From Nautilus pompilius (taxonomy: Eukaryota; Mollusca; Cephalopoda; Nautilida; Nautilidae): DNA of 64,000 nt. A model generated the notes under the pieces. That model made no database searches. It saw only the letters and a list, made by a program, of their open reading frames with translations, and was not told the origin of the DNA. Location: NCBI GenBank assembly GCA_018389105.1, contig JACATO010001012.1:410001-474000 (forward strand), in the 5' to 3' direction. Shown here piece after piece: positions 34,771 to 48,600 of this stretch. The stretch's first letter is position 1; each line of letters begins with the position of its first letter. A program made the position numbers and the translations under genes.

Positions 34771-35526
34771 CTTTCTAACTGCCGCGGATATTAGCGTGGG
34801 CTCTGGTAAAGCAAATCTGCAAGATGTGTGGGATACTTCAGCGCTGAGGCCACGATGAGGGCTGGCGGAAAGTCCATTTTAGAAAACTACTCCGGTGCAA
34901 TTAATTAGCAAAAAATGGTTCTTGAAAACAAAAACAAAGCAATCTATTCGTTTATTTTCGATTGTGTAGATATATGACGACGAGACACTGAAAGCCTAAA
35001 TTCTAGGTGTAGCTATCGGAAACGTTTTAGCACCTACTGCTGCTCACTTAATTGCCAGTCTGCTGCAAGTTTCTGTTATCAGGCTTTTTAAATCTAGCGG
35101 CTTCTATTTTTTGTAAATACACCTCAGAATACTCAGCTTCGCCGGTACGCACGCCCTCTTAGTTATCGAGTCGGGGCTGTGGGGACAGTGAAGCCGTCCG
35201 TCCGTCCGTCCGCCCTCTGCCAAAGCTGGCTGAGTGATACATACACCACGCGTGAAAACGTCTCCCCAGATAGAAAAACAAGACTCGTGTGGGCAAGAGT
35301 AAAAACTTGGAGTGATTTCGCTTGACGCACATTCTTGTTCAGCATACTCTGCCTCTATACATTTAACAAATTACCGAACTTCACATTATATTTTATATTA
35401 CTATTTGTTTTCAGCAATCACAATCTGTTTCCGCATGAAACCTTCTTATGGTGAATCCAGTGTTTTGATTTAAGTAAGTCGTAAATAAACTTACGTTTTG
35501 ATACACAGAACTTGCACCCAGATATA
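34771..35526. other. No gene seen; short (CCGT)n
   Basis: Unique sequence between mariner copy C and the Tc1 element, with about five CCGT units at 35193-35212. Confidence 0.4.
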
Positions 35527-37124
35527 CAGTGCCGGACAAAAGAGTTGGGACACTTGCTGTGAAATTGATATTTGAGCTCCTTCGTTTTAACAAACACATC
35601 TAAATACCCATCACATTGTTTATTATATGCACAAGACATGCCTTTACAATGTATAAAAGCAACACATGCTATGTGTTTACCTATTCTCTGGAAAAAATAT
35701 TTGAATCAGCAATGTCCGATTTGTATCGCGACAAAAGAGTTGGGACAGTGAGCAAAACCATGAATATTTTTAAACATTCCAAATTATAATCGAACAAATG
35801 CATGGAAATGATCAACTGACTAGTAGTGGGTGGCGTATCCGTGATTTTCGATCACTTCTAGACAACAACGGGGCATGGATTCGACCAAACGAAGGCGGTC
35901 GGAATTGGCAATTTCCTCCAAGCTTTTCTCGACTGTCTGCCAGAATTGGTCTTGGTTGAGATTCTTATGTTTGGCCATCTTGGCCTTCAGCTGCTTCCAA
36001 GTATTTTCGATTGGGTTGAAATCCGGACTTTGGGAAGGCCAGCGCATGACATCCATTCCTAGTCGGGTGGTGAGGGAAGTGATGACTCTGGCGGTGTGGA
36101 TCGGGGGCTTTGTCGTGCTGGAAGATGGCGGTGACTGGTATGTTCTCGTTGATGTAGTCGACGACGACATCCCTCAGTAAATTGCAGTAAGTCTGGGCGA
36201 TCGCTCTGCCCCTGATCAACTTGAGAGGGCCTGGTCCCGCCGTGCTCATACACACCCAGGCCATGTGCACTTTATATTGTATTTTTCACCATGGTAACAT
36301 CGAACATATACTCGGCCAGCACTGTGAATGCGCATTATCATCATTTCGTTGGAAAAGAGAACTCTAGCCCATTGAACTTTGGTCCAGTTTTTGTGCGCTT
36401 TAGCCCATGCTATGCAGATGCGCGTGTTATTGTTGCTGATCAATGGCTTTATCTGGGTGATTAATCCAAAGAGGTTCCCCTCGCATAGATGACATTGAAT
36501 AGTGCGACTGGAGACATTCACTCCACTCAGGGAGGCTCGAATGGCCGTCGATGTCAGGAAACGATTGGCCCTGGATTTGCGACAAATGAGTCGATCCATT
36601 TTGTTGTCACATTATTGCGGTCTTCGGTTTCGCATTTTTGGTTTTGTGTTTCTGGTCACCTTGTACTGCTTCGGATGCAGTTTACAGTGCTTTTCGGGCA
36701 ATTGACTTGATCGGCTATCTCCCGATAGGACAAATTTTCTTGGTGGTGCTCAACTATCTAGTCTCTGATTTCAGATGACATTGTCTTGCCAGACATGGTG
36801 CAAAAATGATCTTAAATGGTCTTAGATGATGTGATTCTATTGATTTAATCCTTTAGAAATGAATATATTGAGGGGAATAAATGTATGCACATATTTTGTT
36901 CACTGTCCCAACTCTTTTGTCGCAGTACAAATTTGACTATGCTAATTCAAATATTTTATCCAGACAATAGATACACACATGACATTCTTTGTTTTTACAC
37001 ATTGTAAAGGCATGTTTTATTCAACTTATGGACAATAGGATGGCTATATGTATGCAAATGTAAAAACAAGAGAGCTCAAATATCAATTTCACAGCAAGTG
37101 TCCCAACTCTTTTGTCCGGCAGTG
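35527..37124 (-). mobile_element. Tc1-like transposon with IR/DR ends, almost full length
   Basis: A 1,598-bp element flanked by TA (within TATA) on both sides. The termini are CAGTGCCGGAC at the left and CACTGCCGGAC inverted at the right. The inverted repeats are about 230 bp. Each arm holds two copies of ACAAAAGAGTTGGGACA: outer at 35536 and inner at 35731 on the left, inner at 36904 and outer at 37099 on the right. This is the IR/DR arrangement known from Sleeping Beauty-like Tc1 elements, where the repeats bind transposase. The arms are still very alike, so the insertion is younger than the mariners. The transposase gene lies between them on the minus strand and is broken. Confidence 0.93.
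35820..36796 (-). pseudogene. Tc1-like DD34E transposase, broken frames
   Basis: Minus strand, from ATG at 36796 (MSGKTMSSEIRD) to the stop at 35820; about 325 codons, the normal Tc1 length. The N-terminus holds a helix-turn-helix (LSYREIADQVNCPKSTVNCI). The catalytic domain has FSNEMM where FSDEMM is expected, so the first aspartate is asparagine. The second aspartate is kept in IFQHDKAP and the glutamate in SPDFNPIENTW; 34 residues separate these two, giving DD34E. An early stop follows MSSEIRD, and frame changes occur near 36.66, 36.26 and 36.13 kb, so no active enzyme is expected. The last frame is open for 116 codons to ENHGYATHY. Confidence 0.88.
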
Positions 37125-40069
37125 TATATATCGGGGAGAACATTTGATCTTAAAATGTCATACAGGCAACTTCTAACACAAGCAATACTTTCTTAACTCA
37201 TTCATTGTTCGGCTGACATCACTGAACAAGGCCGATAACTGTGAACTTCGGCTGCGCTGCCTTGTGTCAAGTTTTCGATCTATTTTTATCAACGTTGGCA
37301 GTGACAATTAGCGAGCGACTGACTGTTCTTGAAACTAGCCGTCGACAGACAAATCCCATCCACCTTAGCAAAATCGGAGTGGCTTTTTCCCTGACAGAAC
37401 CGGAGGGGAAACCCTCCCCCACGACTCTACCAAACGCTGGGAATGCACTCGAAATGACAATGGAGATAGCGTAAGTCAGTTTTTTTTAAAAAAAATATAT
37501 TGTTCTGTTCGGTTGGCGGGGTGATCTCAGCAATGGCATCCCACCTCCGCTTTATCACTAAACTAACGTCTGACACATAAAAGAAATTATCATGAGTAGA
37601 AACTTTAATCCACTTTCGCATTATCGGCTCTCGGTGCCAAGCGCCATTTTCTCTCTCTCTCGAAACTCTGATGACTTTGACCGGAGTGACGTCTGTGACA
37701 CCGAGTTAAAAAGGCCGCAGGTGTACAAGTCCCGAATACCTGAAACAGTAAGAATTTAGGAAAAGGTTGCGAGGGGCCGCTGACAGACAAATGTTACTGC
37801 TGTAGAGCAGAAATGTCGAGAAGAGTCGAGCATTCTTAAATCTACACCTGGCGTGGTATAAGCATCTCAACTGTATATTGTCTACCGATAGTGATTGCAC
37901 TCTGTTTTGTGATGTAATAGATAGCATGATAATACTTTGATTAGCTAACAGTACATATTTCTGGCTCATAATATATTTACTCACTATCAATCAAGCGTAT
38001 TCATCATCTCTAACCTATCTTCTTTCTTTGATAAGAAATATATGAAATTCAGCTGATTAATTCACTTTCCGCTGAAACCGAATCGATCTATTTCGACCCT
38101 CATCCACCCGAGATGTCTGAGAGAAAAATCAGAAGTCTAATCACTCGCTTTGTTTTCAGCACGTTGAATGAATCGAACGATTGCGGATAGTAATTACACG
38201 GGAATTTAATGCCTGATAGGGCGATGTGCGGGGGCGGGCGCAGTTTGGAAAGAAAAAAATCGCCTAAGCGAACCGTCGATGCGAGTAACGAAGCATCAGG
38301 CAAGATGGAAGCTGCTGCTGCTGATGTCACTGATAATGATGAGGGCGTAGATGGAATGCAACGAAGCTATGCTGCCATCTGTAGATCATCGAACAGGGCT
38401 ATCGTCTCGTCGGACAGCAGTTATATTCCTGTACTTTTTTACTTGGAAGTAGATACTCGGATCGATAATCGGTGGGTCCATTTACAAAATCTCGTCACTA
38501 CGAGTGTTGTTTACATTCTGCCCACCCCTCAAACACCACACACACACCATCCATAATTCAGATACAAACACATAGACAACCAATCGTCGTGTCCCTGCCG
38601 GACAACCACGGACTCCGCTCTCCGGGGCGGAAGAACCAGCCTTAAACAATTAATATCGAGCTGTTATCAGTAGCTTTTACTGCGACGCTGGGATCTGATG
38701 AAGACTCTGCTGCTGCTACCGGTTACGTGATGAAAGTGGCGCTATAACGGGGTTTGAAAGTCACCAGTCGCTTGTCCTGTAAAGAAAAGAAAAAAAAAGA
38801 CAGTCCGTGAAAACGCAGGTAAGCCTTTGTTAATTATATTTCCTGTACGTAGAACATAAGCCTTGAACTGCTGGAATAGACATTGCAAGGGTTAAAGGAG
38901 AATGTGTGGAAGCGAAGTAGATTTTTCGTCAATGAACCTCAGGAAAAAAACGATCGCTTTTGTACTGGGCTTCAGTAGCATCTGCGCTGTTTGTTCTTTA
39001 TCATAATAAATCGATGTCTGGAATCAATGACATCTTTGTATTCAACTATAAAACCTAAATCTTATTAAGTTTTAAATGTATGCCTGTTGTTTTAAAATAT
39101 TCTTAAGCGAGTTTATTGACGTATTTTTTGCTTTCTTTCAAGAAAACAATATCTAATGAGGAATTAGATTGAAATATTTCTGTTTGTAAAGAACTGCTGC
39201 CAGATGACGCGACTCTGACGATTGCACTTTGCTACCAATAGTTAAGATCGCTGCGTTGCCATACCAACGGAAACCCAGGTGTGCGGAATACTTTTCTTAA
39301 GGTAATTACAAATGTACACATTAATATTAGTAATACAAGATTAATCTGCGTCTGCCAATTACTGCCAGTTCGGTAACCATAATTTAGACATTATCAGTTG
39401 GTAGTTGAGCGATAAACTAAGAGGGAATGTGGAACAAGTCATTGATTAGATAGAGAAAAAAGCAGTTTTTTTTTTTTCCTTCCTTTGGTGTGAATCATTC
39501 TGTCGGATCAACATCACCTGGTTTTATTCCCGATATATGTTTTGAGGTGCTTTTTTAAAACTGAAAGTGGATTTCTGACAGAAAAATATTGTGGCATCCG
39601 TAAGAACATTACGAGAAAGTTGCCTACAAGGTGATACTGACGTCAAAATAACAGATGAAGCAGAAGCACAGATCAACAGTAGTGAGAGGCATTTCTATCT
39701 TCTGTTGTCAGCATTATTACTATAGATAACCTTCTATATATCGGCTGAGGTCGAACCTGCTATGACATATTTTAAAATGTTACAGATGTTTTACTTGATG
39801 TGTTCTCAAAAAACCACCAGTGTAGATTACCGCACCGGCTTGTCTTGCTGGGAAAGCGCATCTGAATGCTCCTAGATTCTGTTGCTGTCCTTTTCCAAGT
39901 CTCTCATCAGGAGTAAACGGATCTTCGTGCTTGTTGGGAGAAGTTTGAGTACCGCACTCGCTATCTCCTTCATCTCAGCTGGTTCCGCGAACTACCTGTT
40001 CCAGTAGTGGGATTCTTCTGTGTTTGTTTTTCTGCGCCAGCAGCAAGTACAGATAAAACGTCGAAAGGG
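37125..40069. other. No assignable gene
   Basis: Unique sequence. A 115-codon ORF at 38209-38556 (plus) is the most protein-like frame, but I do not recognise it. A short CACACACACACC run ends it. Confidence 0.35.
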
Positions 40070-40530
40070 CGCGCGCGCGTGTGTGAGTGTGTGTGCGCGT
40101 GAGTGTGTGTGGCGCGCGCGCGTGTGCGTGCGTGCGTGTGTGTGTGTGAGTGTGTGTGTGTATGTGTGTGTGTGCGCGTGTGTGTGAGTGTGTGTTGTGT
40201 GTATGTGTGAGTGTGTGTGGCGCGCGCGCGTGTGCGTGCGTGCGTGCGTGTGTGTGTGAGTGTGTGTGTGTGTGCGCGTGTGTGTGAGTGTGTGTGTGTG
40301 TGTGTATGTGTGAGTGTGTGTGCGCGCGCGCGTGTGCGTGTGTGCGTGTGCATGTGTGTGTGTGTGAGTGTGTGTGCGCGTGTGCATGTGTGTGAGAGTG
40401 TGTGTGTGCGCGCGCGCGTGTGCATGCGTGCGTGTGTGTGTGAGAGTGTGTGTGTATGTGTGAGTGTGTGTGCGCGTGTGCGTGCGTGCGTGTGTGTGTG
40501 TGTGTGTGTGCGCGTGAGTGTGTGTACGTG
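40070..40530. repeat. (TG)n/(CG)n compound repeat
   Basis: About 460 bases of almost uninterrupted alternating purine-pyrimidine sequence: TGTGTGTG with GAGTG interruptions and GCGCGCGCGCG blocks. The GAGTGTGTGTGGCGCGCGCG segment recurs, so the block has higher-order structure. All six frames stay open, giving long Cys/Val or His/Thr pseudo-proteins with no coding meaning. The sequence type is prone to form Z-DNA. Confidence 0.95.
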
Positions 40531-42071
40531 TTTAGCGACTCGATACGAGCCGCACCAGAATAACTCTGAAGCTCGGTCAGCGGAATCAAAGGAAGCTTGG
40601 GGCCTATTGAATAATGCTTCACTATCGCGAAGAGGGCAAGAGAATTTGGGCTCGTCTAGCACATGCATGATACAACGTGGGACGCAACTGCACGCCGTAG
40701 CAGGTTCCTCATCAGACACATGCACGCGCGGTAGCCACAATACTCTCATCAGCAGCAAAGTCCTCGATAGTGTTGCTTCCCGAACGGGGTCCGATCGATC
40801 ACAAAGTAGAGACCGTTGAGATATCACAGATCTGCTGGGGGATGGAAAACGTTACTATTTTTGTTTTGTTAAACGAAATTGCTTTTGTTTATTCTATGTC
40901 AGATCGGTTAGGTCGTCCGGTTACAGGCGAGCAGGGAGCCAGCAGCAGGACGCACGCACGGGTCTCCCAGAGAAGAGGAGTGGATGGCGGTCACGGTCGG
41001 TCGGCGTTCTCTCCGCGTTAGCCGGACCTGTCGAGAACATTAATAATTCCGTCGCCAAATGAACTACTTCCTGGTATCTAATCTCTCAGCTGCTTTGTTA
41101 TTTCGAGCCTGGTGTACACCGGACTCCGCCATTCGTCGATAACTGATCAATATCGTTCCCGCCACCACACCGGGCCGTTCTCTAGACCACGTTTACTTCA
41201 CCGACTCAGTCGATTTCCCCTGACGACGCCTTTTGATAAAAAGATCTACTAGAAGCCGAGCGGGGACCTGCTGCCAATAGGCGACAGCTTCTGAGATGCT
41301 GGCCCGGTTGTTTGTGCTCGCGGTGAGAGTAAGCAGCAGGATGAGGATGTTCGTGTGTCCCTGGAACCGCCAAAAGAGTAGAACTCAGAACAAAAGATGA
41401 GGGAGACGAGAGAAGTTAAATTGAAAACTAAGTATTTCTTTGCTGGAAGTACCTTTGCGTCTACAATCCCTTTTCCCCCGCTTCTATCAAAAGCATTACA
41501 CCATTTATATAAGAGCAGCTTCGAGATAAGTAAGATCTTATTGGTTTAGCAGAACTTAAATAAATCAGTTTGTATAAACCTCAGCCGCTGGCAGCAGAAT
41601 CTCGGGTTACTGGGATAATCTGTCCTGAACTTAAACCGATGATACGTGATGAAAATCAATTGGGAATCTCGGAAATAAAAGCCTACAGTTTTTTTTTTTT
41701 AAATGGAAAAGACAAATAACAATTGTTTATAAATCTCATTGCAGGCTTCGGGGAGCAGATTGATGCTAATTAATGTTATTACCTGGTGATTATCTAGCGC
41801 TGTGTTATATTTTAATGTCTCGAGTTTTTACATCAGCGCCTGACTGTATATTAAAGCCCCGGTGTCGGAGATTATCAACCATTTCATCTAAATCCACAAC
41901 AATTCTGTTCAAAATCACTTTTTAAAAAAAAAATTAACTTTTACTTTTAAGATATTTTACTTTTAATCTTGACAGAATCTTTAAAATCTAATTTTTAAAA
42001 ATATATATACATATTTTTAGAAACAATAAAAGCATGAAAATCCTCTTAAAGGGTCGTTTTAATTATTAGAC
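40531..42071. other. No assignable gene; one possible first exon
   Basis: The part at 40.9-41.4 kb is GC-richer. At 41296 a nine-codon frame MLARLFVLA runs directly into GTGAGAG, a good splice donor. This could be a signal-peptide first exon, but there is no promoter or partner exon to support it. Confidence 0.2.
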
Positions 42072-42665
42072 GTGTGTTTATTAACAAGTGCCCTACGAAA
42101 GTTCAGATACTTCCCTAGATGCTCGATAGCATTCATATCAGTCGAATGCCTTAATTTCTCTCCAGACCGCGGTCACACGAGAGATGTGGTGTCCAACGCT
42201 ATCTTCCTGACGTATACTGGAAATCAACCTCCCGCGTCTCCGACAGCCACGTTCCCTGTCTTTTCACCTCGCCAGATTGCAGTCCACACCCCGACTGACA
42301 CTCTAGTGACAGAGCGTTCCTATCGTGTTGTACTTTATGAGGCCTTCTCACCAGACCGTTTTTCCGCAGCAGTGGCATCCGCGACAGTAATGACCACGGA
42401 TTTTCGGGAAATGTCGAGGTCTGTGGCGATCCCTGACTCTGCCAGAACGCCGAAGAGTTCTATAACAGGACCTCGGACAAACGGGAGAATAGCCGTGGCC
42501 GGCTGGCCCCGTGTCCGTCTAGACCCTAGACGTTCAGTACTCACACCACGACATCTGGAACACGCAGATTTTGATCTGTGGGTTTGCCTAATGAGTGCGG
42601 GAGCTCGCTATCTTAATCGGTGCGATTCGGCGACCTCAGGGTTTTGGTATTCGTCCAAAAAATAG
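42072..42665 (+). CDS. Unassigned ORF, 197 codons
   Basis: The longest plus-strand frame outside repeats and transposons. Composition is mixed, with Arg, Ser, Thr and Ala rich, and GC-richer than its surroundings. No signal peptide, membrane segment or motif I recognise. The opposite strand is also open for part of its length (42335-42544), so it may be a relic read from either side or a chance frame. No splice or promoter signals support it. Confidence 0.12.
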   Translation: MCLLTSALRKFRYFPRCSIAFISVECLNFSPDRGHTRDVVSNAIFLTYTGNQPPASPTATFPVFSPRQIAVHTPTDTLVTERSYRVVLYEAFSPDRFSAAVASATVMTTDFREMSRSVAIPDSARTPKSSITGPRTNGRIAVAGWPRVRLDPRRSVLTPRHLEHADFDLWVCLMSAGARYLNRCDSATSGFWYSSKK

Positions 42666-45600
42666 TTATTTCTACCGTTTACCTGTTCTACAAAATCCCA
42701 CAGTTTCCTTCTCAGTATAATGGACGCCTGTGTTTCGTGTGGTATTTTTTATTTCTGCTGATTAAAATCTGAATAGCCCTATTTTCTCTCTTTGTTTTGA
42801 TGTCCTTTCTTTTATTAGGCATAGACTAACAAATACGACAAAATGACCCGGCCCCCACATTGTTGTTGTTCATTATTTCTGTAATGGTTAGCAAAACCAA
42901 ATAACTTTACAAAATGTAAAAGAAAATCTATCATCTCAGAAACAGTATTTGCTTGTTCACGGAATCGCAAGATTCTGTACTACGTTTGACGATATTAAAT
43001 GCTGTTCGTTTCCATTAGCAACAGAAACTTGCAAAAAAATCTAGTCACTGAGCGAAAATCTCTGATTTTCTTTTCTTTAATGGCTGCATTTTACTACCTT
43101 TACACGACATTTACACGACATTTACATGACATTTACATGACATTTACACGACATTTACATGACATTTACAGATGCGGAGACTCTGCGATGATCGTTGTTC
43201 TTTAATGCGATCAAATGATCGCTGTGCGTTCATCTTTAAGAAACATTAAACAAACCATTTAGCAAGATTACTTCATAACATCGGATGTGATTCAGGCCAG
43301 GACGTTATTAACTTTCGTAGACAAGAAAATGATTTAAAAAAAAAACAAACATGTGCGTCTTTCATCTAATTTGTTTCCTGCAATTTCCTAATCGAGACAG
43401 GAGGTTTATCGTCACGGAAGAACGCCTTCCTCTTGCGTGGATTATTCACAGGCACAGTTCGGATAGCTGAACTAAAGTTCCAGTTTGTTTTGTTTTTTTA
43501 ATTAGTTTTAATGACTGAGTTTCTTGGCATTGTGAGGTAATATGCAATCTACGTTACTGCGTCGTGGTTTCCGTTAGCTAAAGTGAAAGAACCACGTGAC
43601 ATATAGTGTTGCCAGCTCGTAACCAGGCTGTAAGCACTTGTTTCATTAGATTACTACAGCAAAATGGACCCTTACCGAAGTTTACAGCTCTTCTACTCTG
43701 TAGGTGCTTTTCCACAACAAACCAGTATGAAAAAAGTGGTTCATTTGGTTCATGACGATGACCGGCCATGGCTTACATTTGTAGCAGAATAAGTGCCATA
43801 GATGTACCGTGTAGGGGGGGTTAAAACTAATTCTTCCTCAGTAGGGGCCATTTTTCACAACTTAATCCTGAGTCCACGAAGCCCTGCGGCGGTACATCTG
43901 TATACATCGTCATCGTTTTATTTTTAGCCAAGATGAAACTTAATTAGATAGAATACTGTTTATTTAAACCGATGTTCAAGCAGCACTTTACAAAAAATGG
44001 GTCTACGATAAATAATCCCGGTGTCTGTCTAATGGAGATAAAAAATGACAGCATCACTTTGCTGTAGATGTAGTGTCTGGGCTTTGACTGGCAGCATCTA
44101 CTTGGAAAATCGATTCTCTGTTTAAGTATAACTAGAAACAGTTGGGGTGTTTACTGCCTGCGTGTCGCTAACTCATTTAAAATTAATGCTTTATTACTAT
44201 TTTTTAACCAAAAATCACCAATTACTATGAAATTTTGGAATTTTAACTACACTTTAGCATCGTAGAACTTTAAAACCAAATTTCAATGCTTTTTATAATT
44301 AAATTTTTAAAATAATCATCGTTATATTCTAACGTGATATCCGAACATCTCGTTAGTGGCCAACAGCAGAGCAAAAACCGGAGAGCTTTCCGTTGTTTCG
44401 AGGAGAAAATAGGAATCGTTTTCACACATTTTGTCTGCATTGTTAGAAATCTCGTTTAACCAAGAACGATAACTCTATCGAAATGACTGATTTGAACTGT
44501 GATGCCCTCTATAGAAAGAGTAACACGTTTGGTAAGATGCAAAATAATGTCGAATCTCTCTCCCTCTTTATTTTGTTTTTTTTTTCTCACAGAAATATAT
44601 CAGCCAGTAAATTTAATACTTGTGTTTTACTAAGAGTTGGAGTTCAGTCGTTAAAATAAACACAAGTTAAAATTGTATATTCTTTTCTTCAAGAGAGTCC
44701 CAATGATGTCACCAGCCAGGGAAGAATTTGGACGCTGCTATGACTAGGGTGGTTCTTGCGTCCTTGTCTCTCAAGCTGTGGAGCCACGGCCAAACGTTTT
44801 TGCACCATCTTCTCTAATTTTACTCGATAAAGTCTAACTAAATCTGTTCAGTTTTGCATGATGACGCCATGCTGACGTATTTGAAGCGCTATCCACAGGG
44901 AAACTGACCAAAACTGTGAAATGTGATGATTTAAAATCCGACATTAAAAATGCCCGATTTCCCAAAAGACTTCACGACGAAGGGCGTCGTGACTCGGTTA
45001 GGAACGGTCCTGGGTACATTGTCGAGCAAATTAGCCATTTTGAACAAATTGAAAACATTTTGGTATGGTTATTTCTAGGGGGGATTCAAAACTTTTGCCA
45101 AGGCTGCACCGTTGGATCCGTGCCTAACAACCAAAGTTTACAGATCCGTCGCGGACCAAAGGGACACTCGAATAGTTAGCCATGAATTGTTCGGTCTATG
45201 TCTGACTTCCCCCCCCGTGTTTGTTATGGGTCCTTCGCCTGTTAGACCTCCCACCGAAATAGTGAGAGAAAAGAATTTACTGCGCTATCTTCTCGCGCTC
45301 CTGGTTTTGGACAAACAGATTTTTTAAAAAGAAAACCTGCATTTTAAAGATCTAACCATAGCCGAGTGATTATCATCTCCAGATGCTGCAGCATGCGACT
45401 GAGATACAACTTCTGGTTTTTGCGAGAAAGTTTCTTTAAATGATATCGTCATTTTCTGGTGTTTTTCGTTTCTGTACCGAAATTGTCAATCTTCAGAGCT
45501 AAGAATCCGAATTTTAGAATATTAGTGAGAGCTGAATATTACCTAAAATAGACAGCACTAAACTCGTATTAAAATATACACCGAATTACCCGTAATTTAT

Positions 45601-48600
45601 CCATTCGACAGATTGCTTTCTTACGTAATAAAAAGGTCAAAGTATTTAAAAATAAATCAGCATTTTAAAAAATTCTCAAACAAATTGTATTTTTCTTACC
45701 AGGTTCCGCACAAACGGATATCGACGTATTTTAAGGACAACTTATTGTTGGTGGTTTTGATAGCTTCGTGTGCAGGTAAATAATAGGTAAATAATGGAAA
45801 TCTTTTCAATTCTACTTTTAAAGGATTTCATTGTGAAGGAAGTAATATAAATTTTAATGCTGTTATTTGTCTCCTTACAAATGTGTTAAACAACTCATAG
45901 AAAGATTGCGAATGGACACAGCCCTCATTCATGGAGAAATAGTTTTGATAAAATTTATATATGCAGAAACAGGTTCATCTAGTGCCTTTTATTATTCAGA
46001 AGCAGCCCAAACTGCCAAAAAAACGGCCCTATTCAACAGCCTGTCCAACACAGTGATGCTTATTTGATTAGAAAAATCTACCAGCTCATCTTGCATGTAT
46101 CCCCCCTCCATTTCTCAACCCGCACGTGTAATTTTCGTGTAGAAAAGCAATTTTCAGATCATCTAATATAATGGCTAAAACACGGCAGACCTTTTCACAC
46201 TGCCAGCTTGTGTGTCATTATGAGCTTCCTTGGAGTGCTGTCAAATGGCAGACTTTGAAAGCCGACTTCTCTCCTGTTTCACCCAGTACATTTAACCCAT
46301 TATTAACCAAACCCATCGAGTAGAGAACTGGAAATCTCGTATCGCAGTACTTGATCGAAAAATGAATCCCAGAAACAACTGAAAATTAAGTGAATATTTT
46401 AGCCTATGTATATTGTTTCCACTTGAATTTTTAAAAGAAATTTTCCCTTTTGAATAACCTGGAAAAGAACTGATTAAGCAGTAGCCTGGGCTGGGGTGAT
46501 TTGCTGCAGTAGCGCTGGAGATGTTTCCAAAAACATCTGTGAACCATCGAAGAACAACTAAGGAGAGACCGATCGGCGTCTATAATTAATAACGCACCTG
46601 CCAGGAATAGCATCTGAGGAAGAGTCAACAACGGCGGGTAGCAAATATCTTTAACAGTGGCGGAACCTTCTCGATTTGAGTCCAAGATCAGTTCTGACAA
46701 ATCACTAAATCACTGGCGTTGTTATTTTTTTAGCTGCTGCTTAGGTTGTCAGAAAGACAGATGTGACTAGTGAAAGATAAACTTGTCGTCTAGTGTAAGT
46801 AAAATAGAATAGATAATTGAGAAACAACATCAGAGGCCTAAAAGAGCGACGAAATAATAAAGTTAAGTTTTGTTTTTTTCTATGACTTGAATTCCTTTAT
46901 GCCCGAAAATTTGAAAGTAACATGAACAAGGTCTGTGAAAAGTTTTAAAGAATTGTGTATGATGTCTCTTGCGAATATGCTGAAATTCTTATCTGATTAC
47001 TTTGCAAAGCAAAGTTGTTGAACACAGCATCTGAATAAATTTTCTTTTATTTATTCAAATAGTAGAATCCTAAGCGTTAATAACATCTTAACGTATATTG
47101 GCTTTGACGCAAAAACCGAAATAGCGCGTCAAGCCATGGATGTATAGAGGTGCCGTTCGTTGTTTTGAGCTTATAACTCGATAGATCGTGACTACCTGAC
47201 GTGAAGACCAAATCTACATGACGTATGCGGGAGACTGACGAGAGACCCATTCCCAAATTCCCAAGATTCATCCAAAGCACATCCACAATTTGAATAAAGT
47301 GCATGTAGCTATGAAATGTGGATATCTGTCGGCTTTTACTTTTGTTTATGTCATTGTAATTTGTCTCTTAGACATAAAAAGGATACGAAAAATCTCTGAT
47401 AACAATCAGATCTTAACTTTGCTGATTCATTTTAGAAATTAATAGACTGGCCATCATCTTTCTGAGGCCTCTGGTCAAGATCAATGAAAAACTGACGTCA
47501 ACTGGTGACTGTTGTTATGCAGACGGCGCATTTCAATAAAATGAAAAATCATTCCACTTAAAATTTTATCATAAAAGTGTCTTTCAAAACTTTTATAAAA
47601 ATGTTTTATTATACCTATTTTTAACATACTTCTGTTTTAAATAACTTGAAGTATTTGGCTCAGTTGCCAGTGTTTAGGACTTGAAAAATATATACATTGA
47701 TTTTTTAAACAACACATTCTATTTCATTTAGGTGTCATTTTATTAAAAATGAATAAGGATCTTTGATTTTTTAAAAAAATATTTTAAATTTAGATAAAAA
47801 TATTAAGAACAAGACGGGACTGGTATAAATGTTTACAATGCCAATGACGATGTTTTTACAAAAATATATAAGGAAAAATATTTGCTACATGTTGGTAGAA
47901 TAGGACAAAACTCGTTTAATTTAAACATTAACTTTTAAACTGTTTATAATAGTTACACATTTTTCAAACTTTTAATCCTTCAATACTATAAATATGTCTT
48001 TTTAAACATTTCTTAGCAATTTTTAAAAATATTTAAAATTTACAGTCAGCTTTCTGGTTGAATGAAAATTTGTGTAATAACAGTTTAATTATCTAAATAT
48101 GCTTCACAAACGATACCTCAAATGATAAAAGATGAAAGTCGATTTCCACATTTTAATTTTAGATTTCTTCGCTGCCATCAATAATTCTAGGGACGTTCAA
48201 ATAGAATCGCCATAATCGTATCGGGTCGGGTTTCATTTGGACGCCCCTAGAAGAAATGCCTACTTTTACTTTGGTATTCAAGGTTTAAAATTAAGCAAAG
48301 GTTTTATATGGTAAATAAATATAAATTTTAATAAATCTATAAAACGGTGAAGAAACTAACCATTCGCTTTGGTTTCTGCTTTAGTAAGTTAATTACTGGG
48401 GACGTCTAGTTTTTAAAACCAACTTATTTGGGCTGTAAATTTAAAAGTAGCCAGCTTTCAGAAAAAAATCCTTTTTACCAACGCCATTTCAGATAAGCAT
48501 AATTTGCAAACGACGTATCTTGGAGGGAGGGGCATAATTAGAAACGACGGCTCTGATTGGTATAAGTTACAAGCCAACGATAAGCGTTGGCTTCTAGTAG

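Noticed and set aside
38209-38556. 115-codon plus-strand ORF
   Set aside because: The middle looks protein-like but matches nothing I know, and the end runs into a CA repeat.
40070-40827. Long ORFs of 130-285 codons across the TG block on both strands
   Set aside because: They are open only because alternating dinucleotides lack stop codons; the proteins are pure His/Thr or Cys/Val repeats.
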